The notes beneath the pieces were generated by a model that saw only the letters and a program-made list of their open reading frames with translations, made no database searches and was not told the DNA's origin. From contig CAMBSS010000121.1 in assembly GCA_945870465.1 (NCBI GenBank), positions 1 to 12,893 of the forward strand: 12,893 nucleotides of DNA. The letters run 5' to 3'. Shown here one piece after another: positions 1 through 6,835 of this stretch; the stretch's first letter is position 1; the number at the start of each line of letters is the position of its first letter. The position numbers and the translations under genes are program-made. This stretch comes from Bordetella parapertussis. GTDB taxonomy: Bacteria; Pseudomonadota; Gammaproteobacteria; Burkholderiales; SG8-41.

Positions 1-102
1 GTCATGGCACCGCATGTCGGCGATAATTCCCGGAAGCGGCGCTGTGAAACGGCGCGAAAACCCACCATCGATGCGGGCATGCGGCAAAAAAACCATTTTG
101 GC

Positions 103-107
103 AAGGA
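103..107 (+). promoter_or_regulatory. Shine-Dalgarno for mutS TTG start
   Basis: AAGGA lies 10 bases before the TTG at 118. It is the only good ribosome-binding sequence near the N-terminus, and it decides for TTG 118 over the ATGs at 4 and 79, neither of which has a comparable site directly upstream. Confidence 0.55.
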
Positions 108-117
108 TGACAGCAAC

Positions 118-2685
118 TTGAACGCCCCGCAGCACACGCCGATGATGCAGCAGTATTTAAGCATCAAGGCGCAGCATCCCGACATGCTGGTGTTCTACCG
201 CATGGGGGATTTTTACGAGCTTTTTTTTGGCGATGCGGAAAAAGCCGCGCGCCTGCTCGACATCACGCTGACTGCGCGCGGCACGTCCAACGGCGAGCCG
301 ATCAAGATGGCGGGCGTGCCCTACCACGCGGTCGAGCAATACCTGGCGAAGCTGGTCAAGCTTGGCGAATCCGTCGCCATCTGCGAACAGATCGGCAATC
401 CGGCCACTTCGAAAGGCCCGGTCGAACGCAAAGTCCTGCGCATCGTCACGCCCGGCACGCTCACCGATTCGGCACTCCTCGACGACAAACGCGACAACCT
501 GCTGCTGGCACTATGGCAAAAGCAGAACACTGTCGGCATTGCATGGCTGGCGCTCGCCGCGGGGCGTTTTCGCGCCACCGAAATCAAGGCGGGCAATCTT
601 GCCGCCGAACTCGAACGCCTGCGGCCGGCCGAAGTATTGGTCGCGGAATCCGCGGATTTCACTCTGCCGGCGGGTGCGACCTATGCCGTGAGACGCCTGC
701 CCGAATGGCAATTCGAATCTGAAGCGGCGACGCGTGCGCTGCGCCGCCAGTTCAATACCCATGACCTCACGGCATTCGGCCTGGTCGCACTCCCGGCAGC
801 AACTTCCGCGGCCGGCGCTCTGATCGAATACGCGCGTGCCACCCAGGGCAACGCGATTGCGCACGTCACGGCGTTAGCCGTCGAGCATGCGTCCGCTTAT
901 CTCTCCATCGATCCGGCGACGCGACGAAATCTCGAAATCTCCGAAACCATACGCGGTGAGCCAGCGCCGACGCTGATGTCGTTGTTCGATACCTGCGCGA
1001 CCAGCATGGGCAGCCGCCTGCTGCTGCATACGCTGCATCACCCGCTGCGCGACCACGCGCCGATACGCGCGCGTCTCGCCGCGGTCGAACTGCTGGCAGC
1101 CGACAGCGCCGCAAAATGCAATGCGCTGCGCGACGAACTCAAAGCCTGCGTCGACGTCGAGCGCATCACCGCGCGCATCGCGCTGAAAAGTGCCCGGCCA
1201 CGCGACTTGTCGGGATTGCGCGACACGCTCACCCGCCTGCCGCAACTGAGCACGCAACTCGCGGCCCTCGACAGCCCGCGCCTCAAGGAACTCGCCACCG
1301 GCGTCCAGCCGCTGGAATCCGTGGCGACATTGCTGACGCAGGCGATACTGGCCGAGCCGGCGTCCATTGTGCGTGAAGGCGGTGTCATCGCCGACGGCTT
1401 CGACGCCGAACTCGACGAACTGCGCGCCATCGACCGCAACTGCGGCCAGTTCCTGCTGGACCTTGAAGCGCGCGAGCGCGTGCGCAGCGGCATCGCTACC
1501 CTCAAGGTCGAGTACAACCGGGTACACGGCTTCTACATCGAAGTCACGCGCGCGCAATCCGAAAACGTACCCGACGATTACCGCCGCCGCCAGACGCTCA
1601 AGAATGCGGAGCGCTACATCACGCCGGAACTAAAGACATTCGAGGACAAAGCGCTGTCCGCGCAGGAACGGGCACTTGCGCGCGAGAAATTACTCTACGA
1701 TCAATTGCTGGACCGGCTGGCCCCCGACATACCGTCGTTGCAACGGGTGGCAGGCGCACTGGCGGAAACCGATTTGTTAACGACGTTCGCCGAACGCGCG
1801 CACACGCTCAACTTCTGCATGCCCGAGCTGACCGCCGAGCCGTTGATCGAAGTCGAAGCCGGCCGCCACCCGGTGGTTGAGGCGCAGGTCGATACTTTCA
1901 TCGCCAACGGCACCCAGTTGTCCGCGACGCGCCAGATGCTGCTCGTCACCGGCCCCAACATGGGCGGCAAATCGACTTACATGCGGCAGGTCGCGCTGAT
2001 CGCGCTGCTTGCGCATTGCGGCTCGATGGTGCCGGCAAAGAGCGCGAAAATCGGCGCGCTCGACCAGATCTTCACGCGCATAGGCGCCGCCGACGATCTT
2101 GCCGGCGGGCGTTCGACGTTCATGGTGGAGATGACCGAAGCCGCGTACATCCTGCACCACGCCACGCCGGCGAGCCTCGTGCTGATGGACGAAATCGGCC
2201 GTGGCACATCGACCTTCGACGGCCTGGCGCTCGCATGGGCAATCGCGCGCCATTTGCTCGACGCCAACAAGAGCTTGACGCTGTTCGCCACGCATTATTT
2301 TGAGCTGACGCGGCTGGCGCAGGAATTCAAACAACTCGCCAATGTGCACCTCGACGCCGTCGAGCACAAAGACCATATCGTATTTCTGCACAGCGTCGAG
2401 GAAGGTCCCGCCAACCAGAGCTACGGCCTGCAGGTCGCGCAACTCGCCGGCGTGCCGGCCAGCGTGATCCGCGCCGCCAAAAAACATCTGCAGTTACTGG
2501 AGCACGAAGGAGTCGCGCGCAGCCAGCAGCCCGATTTGTTCGCGCCGGCCGTGGCGCCCGAACCCGCTTCACCGGTAGATCACGCGCTCATCGACAAATT
2601 GCGCGACCTCGACCCCGATGCACTGACGCCGAAAGAGGCGCTGGATGCGCTCTACGCCCTGAAGAAGTTACTCGAAGAGAAATGA
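118..2685 (+). CDS. mutS: DNA mismatch repair protein MutS
   Basis: MutS recognises base mismatches and small loops in newly replicated DNA and, as an ATP-driven sliding clamp, recruits MutL. The N-terminal mismatch-binding motif GDFYELF is present, with the wedge Phe at residue 32 and Glu at 34 when counted from the chosen start. Connector, lever and clamp regions follow. The C-terminal ATPase has Walker [10 protein letters not shown] at residues 612-620 and Walker [11 protein letters not shown] with Asp691-Glu692, then the FATHYFEL segment. The frame is open from base 4, but I place the start at TTG 118: AAGGA lies at 103-107 with a 10-base gap, the protein then begins (M)[13 protein letters not shown] as family members do, and the length becomes 855 residues, against 853 in E. 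coli. ATGs at 4 and 79 would add an atypical Lys/Arg-rich leader. The gene is complete and followed by a hairpin that overlaps its stop codon. Identity is certain; only the start is open. Confidence 0.97.
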   Translation: MNAPQHTPMMQQYLSIKAQHPDMLVFYRMGDFYELFFGDAEKAARLLDITLTARGTSNGEPIKMAGVPYHAVEQYLAKLVKLGESVAICEQIGNPATSKGPVERKVLRIVTPGTLTDSALLDDKRDNLLLALWQKQNTVGIAWLALAAGRFRATEIKAGNLAAELERLRPAEVLVAESADFTLPAGATYAVRRLPEWQFESEAATRALRRQFNTHDLTAFGLVALPAATSAAGALIEYARATQGNAIAHVTALAVEHASAYLSIDPATRRNLEISETIRGEPAPTLMSLFDTCATSMGSRLLLHTLHHPLRDHAPIRARLAAVELLAADSAAKCNALRDELKACVDVERITARIALKSARPRDLSGLRDTLTRLPQLSTQLAALDSPRLKELATGVQPLESVATLLTQAILAEPASIVREGGVIADGFDAELDELRAIDRNCGQFLLDLEARERVRSGIATLKVEYNRVHGFYIEVTRAQSENVPDDYRRRQTLKNAERYITPELKTFEDKALSAQERALAREKLLYDQLLDRLAPDIPSLQRVAGALAETDLLTTFAERAHTLNFCMPELTAEPLIEVEAGRHPVVEAQVDTFIANGTQLSATRQMLLVTGPNMGGKSTYMRQVALIALLAHCGSMVPAKSAKIGALDQIFTRIGAADDLAGGRSTFMVEMTEAAYILHHATPASLVLMDEIGRGTSTFDGLALAWAIARHLLDANKSLTLFATHYFELTRLAQEFKQLANVHLDAVEHKDHIVFLHSVEEGPANQSYGLQVAQLAGVPASVIRAAKKHLQLLEHEGVARSQQPDLFAPAVAPEPASPVDHALIDKLRDLDPDALTPKEALDALYALKKLLEEK

Positions 2686-2705
2686 CCGCGCGCTCGTGCG
2701 CGGTC
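2684..2705. terminator. Hairpin between convergent mutS and slyD
   Basis: This is a perfect 8-bp inverted repeat: GACCGCGC at 2684-2691 pairs with GCGCGGTC at 2698-2705 around a 6-base loop. It starts inside the mutS stop codon and lies 15 bases beyond the slyD stop. No T-run follows on the plus strand. On the minus strand the bases after the hairpin read ATTTCTCTT, moderately T-rich, so it is a better terminator for slyD than for mutS. A bidirectional role is inferred from its place between convergent genes. Confidence 0.5.
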
Positions 2706-2720
2706 AGGCATCACACCGGA

Positions 2721-3200
2721 TCAATGATGGTGGCCGTGCGCTCCATGCACGTGCCCATGCTCGAGTTCTTCCGCCGTCGCCGCGCGCACCGCCTTGACGG
2801 TGCAATGAAACCGCAATGCCATGCCGGCGAGCGGATGATTGCCGTCGACGACCACCTTGTCGTCGGCGATGTCGGTCACTGTATAAATCATCGTCTCGCC
2901 TGAGTCGCCGGCCTCGCCCTCGAAGCGCATGCCGACTTCGATATTCGGCGGAAACTTGGCGCGCGGCTCAATCTGCACCAGCTTTTCATCGTAATCGCCG
3001 AACGCGTCGGTCGGCTGCAGGTAGACGTCGCAGGTTTCTCCGGCGCCCTTGCCGTTCAAAGCTTCTTCGACCCGCGAAAATATTCCGTCGTATCCGCCAT
3101 GCAGGTAATCGATCGGCTCCTCGGTCTTTTCTATGGTCTCGCCTTCGGAGTTCAACAATTCATAATCCAGCGATACCACCGTGTCTTGCGCTACTTGCAT
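2721..3200 (-). CDS. slyD: FKBP-type peptidyl-prolyl cis-trans isomerase SlyD
   Basis: SlyD is a cytoplasmic prolyl isomerase and chaperone that also binds nickel and other metals. The 159-residue protein has the bacterial SlyD order. A split FKBP domain starts with the VVSLDYELL strand and the YLHGGYDGIF segment (residues 32-41). An insert-in-flap chaperone domain covers about residues 66-120. The closing FKBP strand DGNHPLAGMALRF occupies residues 119-131. The last 12 residues hold seven histidines (148, 150, 152, 155, 157-159), a short version of the metal-binding tail; E. coli SlyD has a longer Cys/His-rich tail and about 196 residues. The start is fixed by homology to the family N-terminus (M-x-VA-x-D-x-VVSL). 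Its ATG lies inside the last codons of bcp, with a 10-base overlap, so translation is probably coupled. AGGGG about 9 bases upstream and GGAG 2 bases upstream are both possible ribosome-binding sites. Confidence 0.93.
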   Translation of the reverse strand: MQVAQDTVVSLDYELLNSEGETIEKTEEPIDYLHGGYDGIFSRVEEALNGKGAGETCDVYLQPTDAFGDYDEKLVQIEPRAKFPPNIEVGMRFEGEAGDSGETMIYTVTDIADDKVVVDGNHPLAGMALRFHCTVKAVRAATAEELEHGHVHGAHGHHH

Positions 3201-3667
3201 TTCTCCAATCCCCTAACCAGTTTAAGCACTTCCGCCGCATGGCCGCGCGGGCTGACCCCGTACAGCGCATGTCTGAGCGTGCCGTGCTTGTCGATAATGA
3301 AAGTCGACCGCCGAATGCAGGTCTTCTTCCGGCCTTCGTGCTCTTTTTCGTGCAGCACGCCGTAATTGTTGCATACCTCGCCTTCGACGTCGGCAAGCAA
3401 CTGCACTGCCAAGCCATGTTTGTCGAGAAATGAACCGTGACTCAGGCAATCGTCCATGCTGACGCCTATCACCACCGCGTTCAACCGCGCGAATTCTTCC
3501 TGCATGTCGCTGAACTCGATCGCCTCCATCGTGCAGCCCGGGGTATCGTCCCGCGGATAAAAATACAGCACGACGATTTTTCGGTTCCTGAAGCCCGCCA
3601 GGCTCACCGCTTCCATCTCGGCGTCGGGCAAATCGAATCCCGGCGCCGCCTGGCCCGCCTGTAACAT
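3191..3667 (-). CDS. bcp: Thioredoxin-dependent thiol peroxidase (Bcp/PrxQ-type peroxiredoxin)
   Basis: This peroxiredoxin reduces hydrogen peroxide and organic hydroperoxides in the cytoplasm using thioredoxin-type donors. The 158-residue protein has the AhpC/TSA thioredoxin fold: APGFDLPD near residues 8-15, then VVLYFYPRDDTPGCT with the peroxidatic Cys at 45 and the usual upstream Thr42 and Pro38. RSTFIIDKHGTLRH follows in the C-terminal part. ATG 3667 is chosen over longer in-frame starts (open to 3802) because GGAG lies 5 bases upstream, the protein then begins like its family, and the length matches the usual 150-160 residues. The second Cys found five residues after the peroxidatic one in E. 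coli Bcp is Ile50 here; the other cysteines are 74, 99, 117 and 157. It could therefore be a 1-Cys enzyme or use an unusual resolving partner. It is the first gene of an operon with slyD. Confidence 0.92.
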   Translation of the reverse strand: MLQAGQAAPGFDLPDAEMEAVSLAGFRNRKIVVLYFYPRDDTPGCTMEAIEFSDMQEEFARLNAVVIGVSMDDCLSHGSFLDKHGLAVQLLADVEGEVCNNYGVLHEKEHEGRKKTCIRRSTFIIDKHGTLRHALYGVSPRGHAAEVLKLVRGLEKCK

Positions 3668-3703
3668 CAGCGCTCCACATACAGTCTGAGTTGTCACGGA
3701 TTT

Positions 3704-3730
3704 ATTGTAGCAAAGTACTGCGACAGTCAA
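3704..3730 (-). promoter_or_regulatory. Predicted sigma70 promoter for bcp-slyD
   Basis: Read on the minus strand, TTGACT (3730-3725) is followed after 15 bases by TACAAT (3709-3704). The bases before the -10 box are TGC, giving an extended -10 element that could offset the short spacer. Transcription would start near 3697, about 30 bases before the bcp ATG. Confidence 0.5.
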
Positions 3731-3795
3731 TACCGCGGCTTGCGGCAAAAAAACGTGGCGCCGGCAACGCTCGCTCGCGCAAAGCCGGGTGGACG

Positions 3796-3823
3796 CGGAC
3801 AATTGTAATCAGCACGTTATAAT
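3796..3823 (+). promoter_or_regulatory. Predicted promoter for roxA, apparently leaderless
   Basis: A perfect -10 box TATAAT lies at 3818-3823. CGGACA at 3796-3801 matches four of six -35 bases, with a 16-base spacer. The expected transcription start, about 7 bases beyond the -10 box, falls at 3829-3831, on the second of two adjacent in-frame ATGs (3827 and 3830). No ribosome-binding site could then exist on the mRNA. Confidence 0.5.
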
Positions 3824-3826
3824 CGA

Positions 3827-4966
3827 ATGATGACAGATAATCTACTGGAGAGCCGAACCGGGATTGAAAAATTTCTGGCGGATTTCTGGCAAAAAAAACC
3901 TCTGCTCGCGCGTGGCGCGCTGGCAGCAGCGGCAAACACTCTCGACCGCGCGAGCATGATAGAACTCGCCTGCCGCGACGACGTGGAGTCGCGGCTGGTG
4001 ACAGGCGCACGCAGGGTATGGCACGTCGAACTCGGGCCGTTTCGCAAGCGCGACTTCGCGCGCCTGCCGCGGCGCGGCTGGACCCTGCTCGTCAACGGGC
4101 TCGAAACCGTTTTGCCGGCCGCGCGCGCGCTGCAACAGCAATTCAGCTTCATCCCTTACGCGCGTCACGATGACGTCATGGCGAGCTACGCGGCACCCGG
4201 CGGCAGCGAGGGGCCGCATTTCGACAGCTATGATGTGTTCCTCGTGCAGGGCATGGGCGCGCGGCGCTGGCAGATCAGCAGCCAGCGCGATCTGCGGCTC
4301 ATCGCAGGCGCGCCACTGAAGATACTGAACCGTTTCCGGCCGCAGCGCGCGTGGACGCTGCACGGCGGCGACCTCCTCTACCTGCCGCCGCGTTACGCGC
4401 ACCACGGCGTCGCTGTCGACGAGTGCATCACGTGGTCAGTCGGATTTCGCGCGCCCGACCGCCAGGAAATGGCGGAACAATTGCTGGACTTCGTGCGCGA
4501 TCATTTGCGTGTCGCCGGCGCCTATCGCGACCCCGGCCTAAAACCGCAGCGCCATCCCGCCGCCATCGGCAAGGACATGCTACGCAGGATAAAAACGATG
4601 GTGGAAGCCGTACGCTGGACTGACGCCGACGTGCAGCGCTGCCTTGGCGAATACCTGACGGAACCACGCCCCGGGACAGTGTTCACGCGCGCGCGCCGCG
4701 TGTCGGCAGCGCGATTCGCGGAGCTTGCCGGCGCGCGCGGCATACGGCTCGCCCTGCCAACGCGCATGCTGACCTGCGGCGCGCAGATTTTCATCAATAA
4801 CGAAACCGTCGCTGTCCGCGCCACCGCCACCAAAGCACTGCACGAACTGGCCGACACGCGCCGCCTGCTGCCCGGCACGCGCACCGACGCGGCTACACGC
4901 GCGCTGCTTTACCAGTGGTATCAGGCCGGCTATATTGATATCGAATTGAGCCAACCGACCCGTTAA
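3827..4966 (+). CDS. roxA: 50S ribosomal protein L16 3-hydroxylase RoxA (cupin/JmjC-type)
   Basis: RoxA (YcfD) is an Fe(II)/2-oxoglutarate oxygenase that hydroxylates an arginine of ribosomal protein L16. The N-terminus FWQKKPLLARGAL matches the family signature F-x-x-x-x-WQKRP. The iron-binding HxD is His131-Asp133 in GPHFDSYDVFLVQG, and the distal His is 192 in LPPRYAHHGV. The stretch WSVGFRAPDRQE follows, then a dimerisation region and a C-terminal winged-helix-like part. The length of 379 residues compares with 373 in E. coli YcfD. Two consecutive ATGs, 3827 and 3830, are possible starts; the promoter position favours 3830, which would give 378 residues. It is divergent from bcp and followed after 13 bases by a small gene in the same direction, probably co-transcribed. 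Confidence 0.92.
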   Translation: MMTDNLLESRTGIEKFLADFWQKKPLLARGALAAAANTLDRASMIELACRDDVESRLVTGARRVWHVELGPFRKRDFARLPRRGWTLLVNGLETVLPAARALQQQFSFIPYARHDDVMASYAAPGGSEGPHFDSYDVFLVQGMGARRWQISSQRDLRLIAGAPLKILNRFRPQRAWTLHGGDLLYLPPRYAHHGVAVDECITWSVGFRAPDRQEMAEQLLDFVRDHLRVAGAYRDPGLKPQRHPAAIGKDMLRRIKTMVEAVRWTDADVQRCLGEYLTEPRPGTVFTRARRVSAARFAELAGARGIRLALPTRMLTCGAQIFINNETVAVRATATKALHELADTRRLLPGTRTDAATRALLYQWYQAGYIDIELSQPTR

Positions 4967-4979
4967 GCATTCATCCCCT

Positions 4980-5480
4980 ATGCTGCCCGTGCCGCCAGAA
5001 CGCATGCCCGGTGAACGCAAGCTCGCAGGAGTCGTTGCGTACGACGCGGCGCTCGATGAGCTGATCGCCAATGCCGCGCATACCATACGCATATTCGATA
5101 AAAGTATCGGGCGCAATTTCAACACCCCGCAGCGCTATGATCTGCTCGGCAAATTTCTGCTCGCGCACCGCACCAACCGCGTCAAAATCGTTTTGCACGA
5201 GACCGCGCACATCGTGCGCGACTGTCCGCGGCTGATACTGCTGTTGAAGCGCTTCAGCCACGGCCTCGCCATCCACCAGACCCTGCCCGCGGCGCGCCGC
5301 GTTTACGATCCGTTTGCGGTGGCCGACGATACGCGCTTCGTGCGCCGCTTTCATCACACCGACATGCGCGGCGCGGCGACCGTCGGCGATGTCGCGGCGA
5401 CCAGCCTGCTGGTCAAGCGCTTCGACGAGATCTGGGAAGCCTCCACACCTGCCGTCGCGGCCACCACCATCGGGCTGTAG
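4980..5480 (+). CDS. Conserved hypothetical protein, possibly DUF7931-like
   Basis: A 166-residue soluble protein with no signal peptide or membrane segment. It starts 13 bases after the roxA stop, so it is probably in the same transcript. The start has no clear ribosome-binding site; Met9 (base 5004) is an alternative. Visible features are a helix-rich N-terminus (LDELIANAAHTIRIFDKSIG), a KIVLHETAHIVRDCPRLILLLKRFSH core and a C-terminal RRFHHTDMRG segment ending in LLVKRFDEIWEAS. The layout, with residues arranged around paired strands and a late basic His-His-Thr-Asp motif, recalls the small phospholipase-D-like domain that I remember as DUF7931, sometimes joined to GNAT acetyltransferases. 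That link is from memory and unproven, and no HKD catalytic motif is present. No function is assigned. Confidence 0.8.
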   Translation: MLPVPPERMPGERKLAGVVAYDAALDELIANAAHTIRIFDKSIGRNFNTPQRYDLLGKFLLAHRTNRVKIVLHETAHIVRDCPRLILLLKRFSHGLAIHQTLPAARRVYDPFAVADDTRFVRRFHHTDMRGAATVGDVAATSLLVKRFDEIWEASTPAVAATTIGL

Positions 5481-5496
5481 CGCCGGTGCGCAGCGC

Positions 5497-5525
5497 TGGA
5501 ATTCGCAGCGAAAGAAGGCTACAAT
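5497..5525 (+). promoter_or_regulatory. Possible promoter for the small lipoprotein gene
   Basis: TACAAT at 5520-5525 lies 17 bases after TGGAAT at 5497-5502, which matches only three of six -35 bases. Transcription would start near 5532, leaving a leader of about 85 bases before the ATG at 5617. The gap between the preceding stop and this gene is 136 bases, enough for an independent promoter. Confidence 0.35.
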
Positions 5526-5604
5526 GAATGCCTTGTTTGACCGTCACTCAGCCCGGGCAGACAAATTCCGTTGCTGTTTTATTACCTCGTCATCATTCTC
5601 TGTC

Positions 5605-5610
5605 AAAGGA
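5605..5610 (+). promoter_or_regulatory. Shine-Dalgarno for lipoprotein start
   Basis: AAAGGA ends 6 bases before ATG 5617. It selects this start over the in-frame ATG at 5524, which would put 31 extra residues in front of the lipoprotein signal peptide. Confidence 0.7.
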
Positions 5611-5616
5611 AAAACC

Positions 5617-5889
5617 ATGAATCGTTCGTTACTGCTTGCCGCTTTAGTGGCACTCGGCCTGACCGCCTGCGGTGAAAAACCCGCACCTGCTCCCGCCCCT
5701 GCTCCCGCACCGGCGCCTGCCGCAACGCCGGCACCTGCCCCCGCGCCTGCGCCCGCACCTGCCGACGCCGCCAAGGACACAGGCAAAGCTGCCGATGCCC
5801 CCAAAGATGCAGCCAGCGACATGGGCAAAGCTGCTGATACGGCAAAAGAAGCCGCCAAAGGCATCGCCAAAGACGCAGTGAAGAAGTAA
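5617..5889 (+). CDS. Small Ala/Pro-rich lipoprotein
   Basis: A 90-residue predicted lipoprotein. Residues 1-17 form a short signal peptide (Met-Asn-Arg, then a Leu/Ala core) ending in the lipobox LTAC, with the lipidated Cys at 18 followed by Gly, which favours outer membrane sorting over inner membrane retention. Residues 22-49 are an almost pure Pro-Ala alternation, interrupted once by Ala-Ala-Thr. Residues 50-90 are Ala/Lys/Asp-rich with repeated GKAAD and KDAA-type units, likely an amphipathic helix. The start is set by AAAGGA six bases upstream and by the signal peptide. A strong terminator follows 16 bases after the stop, so it is probably a single-gene or end-of-transcript unit. The Pro-Ala linker plus charged helix suggests a periplasmic spacer or peptidoglycan-contacting protein, but the function is unknown. 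Confidence 0.82.
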   Translation: MNRSLLLAALVALGLTACGEKPAPAPAPAPAPAPAATPAPAPAPAPAPADAAKDTGKAADAPKDAASDMGKAADTAKEAAKGIAKDAVKK

Positions 5890-5905
5890 TTGCAGTCGTA
5901 ACAAT

Positions 5906-5938
5906 AAAAAGCCGGCCCACTGGGCCGGCTTTTTTTTC
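5906..5938. terminator. Strong bidirectional Rho-independent terminator
   Basis: GCCGGCCC at 5911-5918 pairs with GGGCCGGC at 5922-5929 around a 3-base loop. The stem is preceded by five A and followed by a run of eight or more T. It ends the lipoprotein transcript on the plus strand, and by symmetry the dapA-bamC-MBL transcript arriving on the minus strand. Confidence 0.9.
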
Positions 5939-5964
5939 GCGCTGATAGTCGCGCTTGTCCCCGC

Positions 5965-6735
5965 TCAGCCGATATCGCGCCAGCCGAAACCTTCCTGCTG
6001 CGTCGCGACTCCTATCCATTCGCGTTCGCAATTGAGCGCCTGCGCCAGCGCCGCGCTCGCCAGTTCCGGAGTGTTGTTTTGCTTGCTGAGATGCGCCGCC
6101 ACCAGGTGCTTGAGCTTGCTGCAGTCGATGGACGAAAGCAACTGCGCGGCGGTGGCATTCGACAGATGGCCGAATTTCCCCGAGATCCGCTCCTTCAGCC
6201 GCTGCGGGTAACCGCTCTCCCACAGCAAATCGAGATCGTGGTTGCACTCGAGCACCAGCGCGTCGAGACCATTCAACACCTCCTGCATGTGCACCGTCAG
6301 CGAACCGGCGTCGGTCAGGAGCCCCAGGCGGTGCGCGCCGTCGCCGAATACAAACTGCGCCGGTTCGCGCGCGTCGTGCGGCACCGTATACGGCTCGATC
6401 TCGATATCACCCACCGCAAACCGCTGGTGACAATCGAAAATGCGCACGGTATCGACTTGCGCGAAACCTTTTGCCGCCGCCTGCGAAGTACCGTGGGTAA
6501 TCCACACCGGAATATTGAATTTGCGGGCAAGGCGCGCAGCGCCGCCGATGTGATCGTCGTGCTCGTGCGTGATCAGAATCGCGTCCAGGGTATCAGCGAC
6601 AACGCCGCAGCGGGCCAGCCGCGCCACCGTATCACCGAGGGAAAACCCGCAGTCGGCAAGAATTCGCGTTGCGCCGACTTCAACCAGCAGGCCATTGCCT
6701 TCGCTGCCGCTGCCCAACGATGCGAAGCGCATCAT
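5965..6735 (-). CDS. YycJ/WalJ-like MBL-fold metallohydrolase
   Basis: A 256-residue metallo-beta-lactamase-fold hydrolase. It begins RFASLGSGSEGNG, as this family does, and carries the metal-binding motif HEHDDH with His57, His59, Asp61 and His62. VPHDAREP, LLTDAGS, LECNHD and the terminal AAHLSKQNNTPELA supply the remaining expected metal or substrate residues. These last motifs match the YycJ/WalJ branch, whose members are thought to act on nucleic acid ends. A mutator phenotype has been described for a Bacillus yycJ mutant, which I recall without being able to check. The start is one of two adjacent ATGs (6735 or 6732), with no convincing ribosome-binding site. It is the third gene of a minus-strand run after dapA and bamC, a neighbourhood I associate with Betaproteobacteria. 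Family assignment is firm; the substrate is inferred. Confidence 0.88.
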   Translation of the reverse strand: MMRFASLGSGSEGNGLLVEVGATRILADCGFSLGDTVARLARCGVVADTLDAILITHEHDDHIGGAARLARKFNIPVWITHGTSQAAAKGFAQVDTVRIFDCHQRFAVGDIEIEPYTVPHDAREPAQFVFGDGAHRLGLLTDAGSLTVHMQEVLNGLDALVLECNHDLDLLWESGYPQRLKERISGKFGHLSNATAAQLLSSIDCSKLKHLVAAHLSKQNNTPELASAALAQALNCEREWIGVATQQEGFGWRDIG

Positions 6736-6740
6736 GAGCG

Positions 6741-6835
6741 GTGAGAAGCAAGGGGTGAAGAGTGAGAGGAGCCGGCAGGCTCCGAGTTGAGGGTTGGGGC
6801 GTTACACGCCTGCCTCCTCACTCCTTACGCCTCAC
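6741..6835. repeat. Imperfect GTGAG-rich inverted repeat between bamC and the MBL gene
   Basis: The left arm (6741-6780) starts GTGAGAAG, repeats GTGA-type units several times and ends GCCGGCAGGC. The right arm (6808-6835) starts GCCTGCCTCCTCACTCC and ends GCCTCAC, so read backwards it is GTGAG, AAGGAGTGAG, GAGG, CAGGC. The arms match with gaps and enclose about 27 bases. The right arm runs through the bamC stop codon. This accounts for nearly all of the 96-base gap. It could be an RNA hairpin acting on mRNA stability or attenuation between bamC and the MBL gene, or a dispersed intergenic repeat. Confidence 0.55.

Noticed and set aside
511..1557. Long minus-strand open frames inside mutS
   Set aside because: They lie wholly antisense to a certain gene and their Arg/Ala-rich translations resemble no family; such frames are expected in GC-rich coding DNA.
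3668..3826. tRNA, small RNA or riboswitch in the bcp-roxA gap
   Set aside because: The gap is explained by two opposing promoters, and I see no cloverleaf or conserved aptamer pattern.
5680..5765. The Pro-Ala coding tract as a tandem DNA repeat or phase-variable tract
   Set aside because: Codons vary between CCT, CCC, CCG and GCA, GCC, GCG, GCT without a fixed DNA unit, so slippage-type variation is not suggested by the bases.
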